A stretch of DNA of 64,000 nt from 13-2-20CM-66-19 sp963760225 (lineage in GTDB: Bacteria > Pseudomonadota > Gammaproteobacteria > Steroidobacterales > Steroidobacteraceae). Positions within the stretch are counted from its first letter, which is position 1. The number at the start of each line of letters is the position of its first letter. The stretch is from the NCBI GenBank assembly GCA_963760225.1, contig CAVXCD010000001.1, positions 496,001-560,000 on the forward strand, read 5' to 3'. The notes beneath the pieces were generated by a model, which saw only the letters and a program-made list of their open reading frames with translations, ran no database searches and was not told where the DNA came from. Of the stretch, positions 25,306 to 33,424 are shown in pieces. The position numbers and the translations under genes are program-made.

Positions 25306-25430
25306 GGAGCGTGAAATCCCGGCGGGGCCGCGAGTATAACGGACATAAGCGCAGCCGCTGCCGGTGCGTACGGTCAACCACAGCAGTGGCGCTGCGCTAT
25401 AGCACTGCAGTCTTCACCGATGCTTCGTCT

Positions 25431-26831
25431 ATGAACTCGACGCTCAGCGCCGTCATCGCCGCCAATCGCTTCGGACTCGGGGCCCGCCCCGGCGATCTCG
25501 TCGCCATCGGTGCCGACGGCCGCGGCTGGCTCACCGCGCAGCTCGGTGGCGCGCCGCCGCGGCTCGCCGACGCCGGGCTGCGCTCCTCGGTCGACATCCT
25601 CGCCGACGCACTGAACCTGCGGCGCGAGATCCAGCAGGCGCGCAAGAGCGCCGTCGCTGACGATGCGCAGAATGCCGTGCAGCAGCGGCTGCCGCAGTTT
25701 CTCAAGCCCATCTACGTTTCCGAAGCGACCGCGCGGCTGGCCGCCGCGGTGGCGAGCGAGCGGCCGTTCCTCGAGCGGCTGACGCAGTTCTGGACCAATC
25801 ACTTCGCGGTCTCGGTCGACAAGCAGTTTCTCGGCGGCGTCGCCGGCAGCTTCGAGCGCGAGGCCATCCGGCCGCACGTGCTCGGCAACTTCAACGACCT
25901 GCTGCTGGCGGTCGAGACGCACCCGGCGATGCTGCTGTATCTGGACAACTTCCAGTCCGTCGGTCCGCACTCGCCAGCCGCGCAACAGCTCGGGCGCCGC
26001 GATGCGCAGCGCAAGATCGGCATCAACGAGAATCTGGCGCGCGAGATCCTCGAGCTGCATACGCTCGGGGTCGGCGGCGGCTATACGCAGACCGACGTCA
26101 CGACGTTCGCCGAGGTCATCACCGGCTGGTCGATCGGCGGCGACGGCGGGCGCTTCGCGGACGCCGAGCCCGGGCGTTTCGTGTTCCGTGCCGAGGTGCA
26201 CGAGCCGGGCGAGAAAGTAGTGCTCGGCCGCCGTTATGCCGACGACGGCTTCCGCCAGGGCGAGGCGGTGCTGCACGATCTCGCACACCAGCGCGTCACC
26301 GCGCACCACATCGCCACCAAACTCACACGCCATTTCATCGCCGACGAGCCGCCGCACGCCGCCGTGGAGCGCGTCGCCGACGCCTTCATGCACAGCGGCG
26401 GCGACCTTCCCACGGTCTACCGCGCGCTGCTGGCGGCTCCCGAAGCCTGGACGGCACCGCTCGCGAAATACAAGACCCCGACCGACTACATCATCTCCAG
26501 CTACCGCGGGCTCGGGGTGCCGGTCGAGGCCGGGCACGGGCCGCTCGCACCGTTCGAGCTGCTCGGACAGAGAACCTGGCAGCCGGGATCCCCGGCGGGC
26601 TGGCCGGATCGCAGCGCCGACTGGGACGGTGCCTCCGCGCTGATGAAGCGCATCCAGTGGGCGGAAGCGCTCGGCGAGCGCCTCGGCAGCCGCCGCGACG
26701 CGCAGCAGCTGGCGCCCGAACTGCTCGGCGCGAACCTCGGCGACGCCACGCGCACCGCGGTGGCACGCGCGGCGAGCGCCGCGCAGGGCATCACGCTGCT
26801 GCTCGCCGCGCCCGAATTCATGCGGCGCTGA
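25431..26831 (+). CDS. DUF1800 family protein
   Basis: A 466-residue protein of the DUF1800 family: AANRFGLGARPGD at the start, then ERLTQFWTNHFAVSVDK, NENLAREILELHTLGVGGGY and the late YIISSYRGLGV. No obvious signal peptide is seen with this start. The protein is paired with a DUF1501 gene 18 bases downstream. The pairing is very widespread in proteobacteria and planctomycetes, and the partners are thought to act together outside the cytoplasm, but no reaction is known. Confidence 0.88.
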   Translation: MNSTLSAVIAANRFGLGARPGDLVAIGADGRGWLTAQLGGAPPRLADAGLRSSVDILADALNLRREIQQARKSAVADDAQNAVQQRLPQFLKPIYVSEATARLAAAVASERPFLERLTQFWTNHFAVSVDKQFLGGVAGSFEREAIRPHVLGNFNDLLLAVETHPAMLLYLDNFQSVGPHSPAAQQLGRRDAQRKIGINENLAREILELHTLGVGGGYTQTDVTTFAEVITGWSIGGDGGRFADAEPGRFVFRAEVHEPGEKVVLGRRYADDGFRQGEAVLHDLAHQRVTAHHIATKLTRHFIADEPPHAAVERVADAFMHSGGDLPTVYRALLAAPEAWTAPLAKYKTPTDYIISSYRGLGVPVEAGHGPLAPFELLGQRTWQPGSPAGWPDRSADWDGASALMKRIQWAEALGERLGSRRDAQQLAPELLGANLGDATRTAVARAASAAQGITLLLAAPEFMRR

Positions 26832-26849
26832 GCAGCGAAAGGAAACACC

Positions 26850-28115
26850 ATGCGCATGCCACGACGGCAATTCTTGAACCTCGGTGCGCTGGCCGCCGGC
26901 GGCGCGCTGCTCACCACGCGCCTCGCTTTCGCGCACGCGAGCGAGCGCCAGGCGCGCTTCGTGCTGGTCATCATGCGCGGTGCGCTCGATGGGCTCGCCG
27001 CTGTGCCGCCCTACGGGGATCGCGACTATGCGCAGTTGCGGCGCGAGTTTGCGCTGCACGCGCCGGGTGAGCGCGGCGGCGCCCTGCCGCTCGACGGCTT
27101 CTTCGGGCTGCACCCCGCGCTCAACTTCATGCAGCAGTGCTACGCGGCGCGCGAACTCACGGTGCTGCATGCGCTCGCCAGCCCCTACCGCGAGCGCTCG
27201 CACTTCGACGGCCAGGACGTGCTCGAGAACGGCTCGCCGCGCCCACACGCGCTCGCCACCGGCTGGCTCAATCGTGCGCTCGCCGCTGCGCCCACGCCGC
27301 GGCAGCGCGAGGCGGGCGTGGCGCTCGGCCAGAACGTGCCGCTCGTGATGCGCGGGCCGGCTGCGGTCACCTCATGGTCGCCGTCGAAGCTCGGCGCGCT
27401 CGATGACGACACGCTCGCACGCATTACCGATCTCTACGCAGGTGATCCGCTGCTCGCGACGCGCCTGGCCGACGCGCTGGCCGCGAACGCCATGGTGGAC
27501 GGCGGCGGGGAATCCGCCATGGAGCCGGCGCAGGCCGCGGCGGCACCGGCAGGCGTGGCCCCGGCGGGCGTGGCAGCGGTCGCTGCGGCGCCGGCCAACA
27601 ACGCGCGCTACACGGAGATCGTGCACGCGGCCGGCGGTTTTCTGCGCCAGCCCGACGGACCGAAGGTCGCGGTGTTCGACACGACCGGCTGGGACACCCA
27701 TGCCAATGAAGGCGGCGCCGAGGGCCAGCTCGCAGGCAGACTCGGAGCGCTCGACAAGGCCCTGGCGACGCTGCGGCAGGAGCTCGGCACGGCGTGGAGC
27801 GACACCGCGGTGCTGCTGGTCACCGAGTTCGGCCGCACCGCGGCCATCAACGGTACGCGCGGCACCGACCACGGCACGGCCACGGTGGCCTTTCTCGTCG
27901 GCGGCGCCGTGGCGGGCGGGCGCGTCATCGCCGACTGGCCGGGCCTGTCGACGGGGGCGCTCTATCAGGGACGCGACCTCGCTGCGACGCTCGACCTGCG
28001 CTCGGTGCTCAAGGGATTGCTGACCGAGCACCTGTCGGTGCCGGCCGGGGCGCTCGACACCGTCTTCCCCGACAGCGCCGCGGCCAAGCCGCTGCGCGGA
28101 CTGCTGCGCGCCTGA
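26850..28115 (+). CDS. DUF1501 family protein (Tat-exported)
   Basis: A 421-residue protein with a twin-arginine signal (MRMPRRQFLNLGALAAGGAL... ending AFA/HA), so it is exported folded. The body has the alkaline-phosphatase-like DUF1501 fold: LVIMRGALDGLAAVPPYGD near the start, FDTTGWDTHANEG and LLVTEFGRTAAING in the metal-binding region, TDHGTATVAFLVGG near the end. AAGGAAA before the ATG sets the start. An Ala/Pro-rich insert (about residues 225-247) looks like a surface loop. It is cotranscribed with the DUF1800 gene. Confidence 0.88.
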   Translation: MRMPRRQFLNLGALAAGGALLTTRLAFAHASERQARFVLVIMRGALDGLAAVPPYGDRDYAQLRREFALHAPGERGGALPLDGFFGLHPALNFMQQCYAARELTVLHALASPYRERSHFDGQDVLENGSPRPHALATGWLNRALAAAPTPRQREAGVALGQNVPLVMRGPAAVTSWSPSKLGALDDDTLARITDLYAGDPLLATRLADALAANAMVDGGGESAMEPAQAAAAPAGVAPAGVAAVAAAPANNARYTEIVHAAGGFLRQPDGPKVAVFDTTGWDTHANEGGAEGQLAGRLGALDKALATLRQELGTAWSDTAVLLVTEFGRTAAINGTRGTDHGTATVAFLVGGAVAGGRVIADWPGLSTGALYQGRDLAATLDLRSVLKGLLTEHLSVPAGALDTVFPDSAAAKPLRGLLRA

Positions 28116-28118
28116 GCG

Positions 28119-28433
28119 CTACTGCGGACTCGGCGAGTCGTCCGGATCCGGTTTCTTCGTCTGGTCGGGTGTTTGCGCCGGCGGCGCCGCAGTAGTGCCT
28201 GACGCCGCGGCCGGCGTTGTCGCGGCCGGCGTTGTCGCGGGCGCTGTTGTCGCGGGCGGCGCCGGCTGCGCCGGCGCGGTGACGACCGCGGCGTTCTTGT
28301 CCGGCAGGTAGAGCGGCCCCTTCTGGCCGCAGCCGCTGAGCAGTGCCGCGAGCCCCGCGGCCGCACCGAACGCGGCCCACGCGCACCACGGCCGCAAGTC
28401 CGCGCAGCGCGCAGCTGTGCCGCCGGGACTCAT
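28119..28433 (-). CDS. LptM-like small lipoprotein (YifL family)
   Basis: A 104-residue lipoprotein. A Cys-containing N-region leads into a hydrophobic helix (AAFGAAAGLAALL) and the lipobox SGC, immediately followed by GQKGPLYLPDK, the hallmark of LptM, which assists maturation of the LptD/E lipopolysaccharide translocon. The remaining 60 residues are a low-complexity Ala/Thr/Pro tail made from a slipped 15-base repeat. The start overlaps the upstream membrane-protein stop (ATGA). The gene is not in the usual position next to dapF/lysA. Confidence 0.75.
   Translation of the reverse strand: MSPGGTAARCADLRPWCAWAAFGAAAGLAALLSGCGQKGPLYLPDKNAAVVTAPAQPAPPATTAPATTPAATTPAAASGTTAAPPAQTPDQTKKPDPDDSPSPQ
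28201..28262. repeat. 15-base tandem repeat inside the LptM-like gene
   Basis: Three to four units of GSCGKTGTTGTCGCG follow one another, encoding ATTPA/ATTAP units in the lipoprotein tail. The unit length is a multiple of three, so slippage changes length but not frame. Confidence 0.75.
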
Positions 28434-28852
28434 ACGTACATCGCGCGCTTGTCGTTCAGCGACAGCCAGCCGCGGATGACGCGGTAGGCGATCCAGATAC
28501 CCAGCGCGAAGTGACCCGCGATGAACAGCGGAAAGCCGATCAGCACCAGCATGAGCGGCACCGACACCGCCCATATCACGACGCTCCACAGCACCGCGTA
28601 CCAGAAGGTGCGGATCTGCCAGCGGAAGTGCGACTCGAGATAGGTGCCGTGGGTCGCCGCGCGACGCGCGTAGTTCATGATCACGGCGATGATCGACGGC
28701 AGCCCCCAGATGAAGCTGCCGACGATGGTGTGGAAAGTCGTGACGCCGATGAGCACCGACAGCGCGTGCAGCCCATAGATCACGTGGGTGTAGCTGACGA
28801 GCGACTGGTCCACGTGCGGACTTTCCGCGCTCAGCGGGTTGGGGGTCGACAT
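28430..28852 (-). CDS. small integral membrane protein (DUF4870-like)
   Basis: A 140-residue protein with three to four membrane helices: VSYTHVIYGLHALSVLIG, TIVGSFIWGLPSIIAVIMNY, FWYAVLWSVVIWAVSVPLML and ILIGF-containing AGHFALGIWIAYRVIRGWL. This matches uncharacterised DUF4870-type proteins. The ATG at 28852 has a strong GGAGG site four bases upstream. It sits between a hotdog thioesterase and the LptM-like lipoprotein in a tight minus-strand operon. The role is unknown. Confidence 0.75.
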   Translation of the reverse strand: MSTPNPLSAESPHVDQSLVSYTHVIYGLHALSVLIGVTTFHTIVGSFIWGLPSIIAVIMNYARRAATHGTYLESHFRWQIRTFWYAVLWSVVIWAVSVPLMLVLIGFPLFIAGHFALGIWIAYRVIRGWLSLNDKRAMYV

Positions 28853-28853
28853 C

Positions 28854-29279
28854 TTACCTCCGCTCGACGATGGCCATGGTGAGCCGCGATACGCACACCA
28901 GCCGCTCGCTCTCGTCGCGAATCTCAATGTGCCAGACGTGGCTGCGGGCGCCCAGGTGGAAAGGGCGGGCGGTCGCGGTGACCGTGCCCGAGGACATGCC
29001 GCGCAGGTGGTTGGCGTTGATTTCCTGGCCGACGCACAGGTAGCGCTCAGGATCGACGCACAGGATCGAGGCGACGCTGCCGACGGTCTCGGCGAGCGCC
29101 ACGGACGCGCCGCCGTGCAGCAGGCCGAAGGGCTGGTGCGTGCGCTCGTTGACCGGCATGGTCGCGCGCAGGAAGTCCGGTCCGATCTCCGTGAAGCGCA
29201 TGCCGAGAAACCCGGGCATGCTCCTGCTGCCCCGCTCGGTGAGTTCCTCGGGAGTCGCAACGGCGCGCCAGATGCTCAT
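28854..29279 (-). CDS. hotdog-fold acyl-CoA thioesterase (YdiI/MenI-PaaI type)
   Basis: A 141-residue hotdog thioesterase. The catalytic region HQPFGLLHGGASVALAETVG contains the Gly-Gly-x-Ala-x-x-Ala-Glu signature of the PaaI/MenI group, and the C-terminal strands (VWHIEIRDESERLVCVSRLT) are standard. It hydrolyses aromatic or other acyl-CoA esters; the substrate is not determined. The ATG at 29279 begins MSIWRAVATPEELTERG, the usual family start. Confidence 0.85.
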   Translation of the reverse strand: MSIWRAVATPEELTERGSRSMPGFLGMRFTEIGPDFLRATMPVNERTHQPFGLLHGGASVALAETVGSVASILCVDPERYLCVGQEINANHLRGMSSGTVTATARPFHLGARSHVWHIEIRDESERLVCVSRLTMAIVERR

Positions 29280-29358
29280 CGGCGCTAGTCTAGCGGTTTG
29301 CGCGGTGGCAATCTTCCTCCGCGCCACAGCTGAAATCGTCCGACCCGGAGCCGCCGCC

Positions 29359-30057
29359 ATGACCGAGTTCGTTTTTCCGCCGGCCGCGTTGCCCAGCGTC
29401 GCCGTGGCGGGCAGCGCGCAGCGCTTTCCCGTGCACCGCATCTACTGCGTCGGCCTCAACTACGCCGCGCACATCAAGGAGACCGGCGCGGATCCGACGG
29501 CGCCGCCGGTGTTCTTCATGAAGCCGGCCGACGCCGTGGTCGCCGACGGCGCGGCGATCCCTTATCCGCCGGGCACCGCCAACTTCCACTACGAGATCGA
29601 GCTGGTGGTGGCACTCGGCAGCGGCGGCAGCGAGCTCGCACCCGCACAGGCCCGCAGCCACGTGTTCGGCTACGCCGCCGGCAACGATCTGACACGACGC
29701 GACCTGCAGAGCGCGGCGCGCAAACGCGGCCAGCCATGGGATACCTCCAAGGGCTTCGATTTCTCCGCTCCGGTCGGCGCGATCCGCCCGGCGAGTCACG
29801 GCCACCCCGAGCGCGGGCGTATCTGGCTCAAGGTGAACGGTGAGACGCGCCAGGATGCGGATATCAGCGATCTGGTGTGGGACGTGCCGCACATCATCGC
29901 CTCGCTCTCGCAGCTGTACACGCTGCAGGCGGGGGATCTCATCTTCACCGGCACGCCCTCGGGCGTCGGACCACTGCGGCCCGGCGACCGCCTCGAAGGC
30001 GGCATCGAGGGACTGGCCGTGCTGCACAACACCATCAGCGCGGCGGAGCCTGGCTAA
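29359..30057 (+). CDS. fumarylacetoacetate hydrolase family protein (fumarylpyruvate hydrolase-like)
   Basis: A 232-residue single-domain FAH-family enzyme. Metal ligands lie in YEIELVVALG, and the RDLQSAARKRGQPWDTSKGF stretch is diagnostic of the short FAHD1/fumarylpyruvate-hydrolase branch, as is LIFTGTPSGVGPL. It cleaves a C-C bond in a diketo acid. The stop is followed without a gap by the GTG of a maleylacetoacetate/maleylpyruvate isomerase, so the pair could catalyse the last two steps of gentisate (or homogentisate) degradation. No ring-cleaving dioxygenase is in the window. Confidence 0.87.
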   Translation: MTEFVFPPAALPSVAVAGSAQRFPVHRIYCVGLNYAAHIKETGADPTAPPVFFMKPADAVVADGAAIPYPPGTANFHYEIELVVALGSGGSELAPAQARSHVFGYAAGNDLTRRDLQSAARKRGQPWDTSKGFDFSAPVGAIRPASHGHPERGRIWLKVNGETRQDADISDLVWDVPHIIASLSQLYTLQAGDLIFTGTPSGVGPLRPGDRLEGGIEGLAVLHNTISAAEPG

Positions 30058-30702
30058 GTGAAACTCTACGGTTACTTCCGCAGCTCCGCGACCTATCGCG
30101 CCCGCATCGCGCTCAACATCAAGGGCATCCCCTGGGAGACGGCGTTCGTCGACCTGCGCGCGCCCACCAGCGCGCAGCACGCGCCGCAGTTTCGTGCGCT
30201 GAACCCGCACGGCCTGATCCCGGTACTCGAGGACGGCGCGCATACGCTCACCCAGTCGCTCGCCATCATCGAGTACCTGGAGGAGACGCATCCCGAGCCG
30301 CCGCTGCTGCCGCGCGCGCCGGCCGAGCGCGCCGAAGTGCGCGCGCTGGCACTGGCCGTCGCCTGCGACATTCATCCGCTCAACAACCTGCGGGTGCTCG
30401 ATTACCTGCGCGCGCGGCTTGCGGCGGACGATGCGGCGGTGAACGCCTGGTATGCGCACTGGATCGCGCTCGGCTTCAGCGCGCTCGAGAAGGACGCGCA
30501 GCGTCTCAGCGGCGACGGCCGGCATCTGTACGGCACCACGGTGACGCTCGCCGACGTGTGTCTGGTGCCGCAGATGGCGAACGCCCACCGCTTCAAGTGC
30601 GACGTCGCGCCCTATCCCACGCTGCGCGGCATCTGCGCGCACCTCGAGGCGTTGCCGGCGTTTGCGCGCGCGGCGCCGCAGGCACAGCCGGACGCGCAGT
30701 AG
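30058..30702 (+). CDS. maiA: maleylacetoacetate / maleylpyruvate isomerase (GST zeta class)
   Basis: A 214-residue glutathione-dependent cis-trans isomerase. The N-terminal thioredoxin-like domain has YFRSSATYRARIALNIKG, the zeta-class glutathione-binding motif, and NPHGLIPVLEDG with the cis-proline. SLAIIEYLEE binds the glutathione gamma-glutamyl group. The helical C-domain carries CDIHPLNNLRVL and VTLADVCLVPQ. The start is GTG directly after the preceding TAA. Whether the substrate is maleylacetoacetate or maleylpyruvate cannot be decided; the short FAH partner leans toward maleylpyruvate. Confidence 0.88.
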   Translation: MKLYGYFRSSATYRARIALNIKGIPWETAFVDLRAPTSAQHAPQFRALNPHGLIPVLEDGAHTLTQSLAIIEYLEETHPEPPLLPRAPAERAEVRALALAVACDIHPLNNLRVLDYLRARLAADDAAVNAWYAHWIALGFSALEKDAQRLSGDGRHLYGTTVTLADVCLVPQMANAHRFKCDVAPYPTLRGICAHLEALPAFARAAPQAQPDAQ

Positions 30703-30713
30703 CCGCGTGCGGA

Positions 30714-31271
30714 TCAGCTGTCCGGCCGCCGCAGGAAGTTGACGTAACCGGCGAGAAACAGCCGCAGCTGCTCCTCGATCAGGCCGTCCTTCAGATTGCC
30801 GAGCTCGTCGAACACTATCGCGGCGCGCGCCACCGCCACGCGGCCCCCGGTCCACAACTGCGTACCGAGCGTACGCATGACCGGCAGCCACGCCGCCTGG
30901 CTGAGCACCGTGCCGAAGGCGCCCGGGGAGGCGCCGATGATGGCGAAGCGCCGCCCGCCGAACACCCGCTTGATGTCGGAGGCGGGCCGTGACAGCCAGT
31001 CGATCACGTTCTTGAACACCCCCGGGATGCCGTTGTTGTATTCGGGAGTGACCAGCAGCACGCCGTCTGCGGCCACCACCGCGTCCTTCAAAGCGCTGAC
31101 CGCCGCGGGGATCCCCTGCGCCTCGATGTCGCCGTCGTAGAGCGGGATGCCGCGGATGCTGGCGATCTCGAGCGCCGCGTCCGGCGGCATGAGCGGCACG
31201 GCGGCGCGCAGCAGCGCGCTGTTGTACGAGCCGCGGCGCAGGCTCCCCGAGATTCCCAGAACCTTCGTCAT
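30714..31271 (-). CDS. NADPH-dependent FMN reductase / quinone reductase (ChrR-like)
   Basis: A 185-residue flavodoxin-like reductase. GISGSLRRGSYNSALL (6-21) binds the FMN phosphate and LLVTPEYNNGIPGVFKNVIDW is the family signature. It catalyses two-electron reduction of quinones, azo compounds or metals using NAD(P)H. It lies 15 bases downstream of argH on the same strand, so it is probably read through as the last gene of the arginine operon, without an obvious functional link. Confidence 0.87.
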   Translation of the reverse strand: MTKVLGISGSLRRGSYNSALLRAAVPLMPPDAALEIASIRGIPLYDGDIEAQGIPAAVSALKDAVVAADGVLLVTPEYNNGIPGVFKNVIDWLSRPASDIKRVFGGRRFAIIGASPGAFGTVLSQAAWLPVMRTLGTQLWTGGRVAVARAAIVFDELGNLKDGLIEEQLRLFLAGYVNFLRRPDS

Positions 31272-31286
31272 TGCGTGCCTCGCGGC

Positions 31287-32471
31287 CTATTTCTTCAGCC
31301 GCGCGGCGATGCGCCGGTACGCCTCGCGGAACGGAATTCCTTCGGCGACCGCCAGGCGGTTGGCTTCCTCCGCGGCGTGGATCGCCGGGTCGAGCCGGAT
31401 GTTGCCGGGCTGGAACTGCAGTGCGCCGATCGCCGGCGCGACGATGGCGAGCGTCGCCAGTCCCAGGTCGATGCCGCGGAACAGCGGGAACTTCAGCAGC
31501 TGCAGGTCGCGCTGGTAGCCGGACGGCAGCTTCGCGCACACCGCCAGTGCTTCCAGCAGGCACGCCTGCGCCGTGGCCGAGCGCGCGCGCACCAGCTCGA
31601 ACACGTCGGGATTGCGCTTGTGCGGCATGATGGACGAGCCGGTGGTGAAGGCGTCCGGCAGCACCACGAACGAGAATTCCTGGGTGGCGAACAGCAGCAC
31701 GTCGGCGGCGAGGCGCGACAGGTCCTGCAGCAACAGCGTGATCTCGAACAGCAGCTGCGCCTCGGCCTTGCCGCGCGACAGCTGCACCGCCGTTACCGGT
31801 TGCTGCACGCGCGCGAAGCCGAGGCTCGCGGCCGTCGCCTCGCGGTCGATCGGCACCCCGGGAGTGCCGTAGCCGGCCGCCGAGCCGAGCGGACTCTGGT
31901 CGGCGCGCCGCAGCACTGCCGTAACTCCCGCGGCGTCGTCGCGGATCTCCGCCGCGAACCCGCCGGCCCACAGCGCCACCGAGCTCGGCATGGCCTGCTG
32001 CATGTGCGTATAGCCGGGCAGCGCGGTGTGCGCCTCGCGCTGCGCCAGCTGCTCGAGCGCCTCGGCCGCCGCGAGCGCCGCGTCGCGCAGCTCGCCGATC
32101 GCATCCTTCAGGTACAGCCGGATCGCGGCCAGCACCTGGTCGTTGCGCGAGCGGCCGAGGTGAATGCGCTCACCGGCCGCGCCGATGCGTGCCGTGAGGT
32201 GCCGCTCGAGCGCGGTGTGACAGTCCTCGTCGGCGAGCTCGACATGCCAGGCGCCGCGCGCGTGCTCGGCGGCGAGCGCGCTCAAGGCCGCGCGGATCGC
32301 GGCGAGATCGTCCGCCGCCAGCAGCCCCTGCGCGTGCAGCATCGCGACATGCGCCAGCGAGGCGCGCACGTCGTACGCCACCAGCCGCTCATCGAGCGCG
32401 TGGTCTTCGCCGGCGCTGTAGCGCAGCACCCGCTCATCGAGCGGCGCGCCCTTGTCCCACAGGCGGCTCAC
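31287..32471 (-). CDS. argH: argininosuccinate lyase (short form)
   Basis: A 394-residue fumarase-superfamily enzyme that releases arginine and fumarate. The conserved GSSIMPHKRNPD loop with the catalytic Ser is present, as are RIHLGRSRNDQV and GYTHMQQAMPSSV. It is about 60 residues shorter than E. coli ArgH, ending soon after the GIPFREAYRRIAARLKK helix; the E. coli C-terminal helices are absent. The GTG at 32471 overlaps the argB stop (GTGA). The shorter form is compatible with activity because the active-site segments are complete. Confidence 0.92.
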   Translation of the reverse strand: MSRLWDKGAPLDERVLRYSAGEDHALDERLVAYDVRASLAHVAMLHAQGLLAADDLAAIRAALSALAAEHARGAWHVELADEDCHTALERHLTARIGAAGERIHLGRSRNDQVLAAIRLYLKDAIGELRDAALAAAEALEQLAQREAHTALPGYTHMQQAMPSSVALWAGGFAAEIRDDAAGVTAVLRRADQSPLGSAAGYGTPGVPIDREATAASLGFARVQQPVTAVQLSRGKAEAQLLFEITLLLQDLSRLAADVLLFATQEFSFVVLPDAFTTGSSIMPHKRNPDVFELVRARSATAQACLLEALAVCAKLPSGYQRDLQLLKFPLFRGIDLGLATLAIVAPAIGALQFQPGNIRLDPAIHAAEEANRLAVAEGIPFREAYRRIAARLKK

Positions 32472-33400
32472 GGCGTGCTCTGCTCCGCGGCCGACAGCGC
32501 ATTCACGTCCGCGACGATCAGCGTGCCGGTGCCCTCGTTGGTGAATACCTCGCCGAGGATGCCTTCCGGGGAGCGATAGGAGACCACGTGCACACGACGC
32601 ACGCCGCCGCGGATCGCATCCTCGATGGCCTGCGCCTTCGGCAGCATGCCGTCGGCGATGCGCCCCTGCGCGCGCAGGCGCGCCAGTCCCTGCAGGTCCG
32701 TATAGGAGATGAGCGAGCCGGGGTCGTCGACGCTGCCGAGGATCCCCGGGGCACCGGTGCACAGGATGAGCTTCTCCGCGCCGAGCGCAGCGCCGAGCGC
32801 CGCCGCCACGGTGTCGGCGTTGATGTTCAGCAGCGTGCCCGCGGCGTCCGCCGACAGCGGGCTGACCACCGGCATCAGTCCGTTGTCGAGCAGCTTTTTG
32901 ATCACGCCGGGGTCGATCGCGTCGATATCGCCGACCAGGCCGAAATCGACCAGCTCGCCGCCGGCGCCCACCGCCACCGGGGCGCGCTTGTGCGCGCGTA
33001 CCAGTCCCGCATCGACGCCGCTGATGCCGACCGCCTCGATGTCGAGGCCGCGGCAGATCGCCAGCACGCGCGTGTTGATCAGCCCGTTGAGCACCATGGC
33101 GGTGACCTCGATGAACTTCTCATCGGTGATGCGCCGTCCCTCCACCAGCCGCGTCGGCACGCCGAGCGCCGCCGCAACTTCCGTGAGCTGCGGACCGCCG
33201 CCGTGCACCAGCACCACGCGCACGCCGAAGTAGTGCAGGATCGCGATCTGCTCCACCAGCACCCGCGTCGCCTCGGCGTCCGCGAACACTCCGCCGCCGA
33301 CCTTCACTACGAAGGTCTTGCCCTTGTACATGCGGATGTAGGGCGCCGCGCTCTTCAGCGCGCGGATGGCGAGGGTCTGTTCGCCGCGGTGCATGATCAT
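32468..33400 (-). CDS. argB: N-acetylglutamate (or N-acylglutamate) kinase
   Basis: A 310-residue amino-acid-kinase fold enzyme that phosphorylates the gamma-carboxyl of N-acylglutamate. VVKVGGGVFAD (phosphate loop), VLVHGGGPQL and LNINADTVAAALGAALGAEK are the usual motifs. It has no fused GNAT (NAGS) domain, unlike Xanthomonas ArgB. Length is slightly longer than in E. coli (258), as in the arginine-sensitive hexameric forms, which carry an N-terminal helix like EQTLAIRALKSAAPYIRMY. Given the transcarbamylase downstream in the pathway, the acyl group could be acetyl or succinyl. Confidence 0.93.
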   Translation of the reverse strand: MIMHRGEQTLAIRALKSAAPYIRMYKGKTFVVKVGGGVFADAEATRVLVEQIAILHYFGVRVVLVHGGGPQLTEVAAALGVPTRLVEGRRITDEKFIEVTAMVLNGLINTRVLAICRGLDIEAVGISGVDAGLVRAHKRAPVAVGAGGELVDFGLVGDIDAIDPGVIKKLLDNGLMPVVSPLSADAAGTLLNINADTVAAALGAALGAEKLILCTGAPGILGSVDDPGSLISYTDLQGLARLRAQGRIADGMLPKAQAIEDAIRGGVRRVHVVSYRSPEGILGEVFTNEGTGTLIVADVNALSAAEQSTP

Positions 33401-33424
33401 GTGAGTTACGCCCCTCCTGGGCCG

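Noticed and set aside
23563..25314. Long plus-strand open frame opposite polA
   Set aside because: Antisense shadow of polA; composition is Arg/His/Gln-rich and no motif is present.
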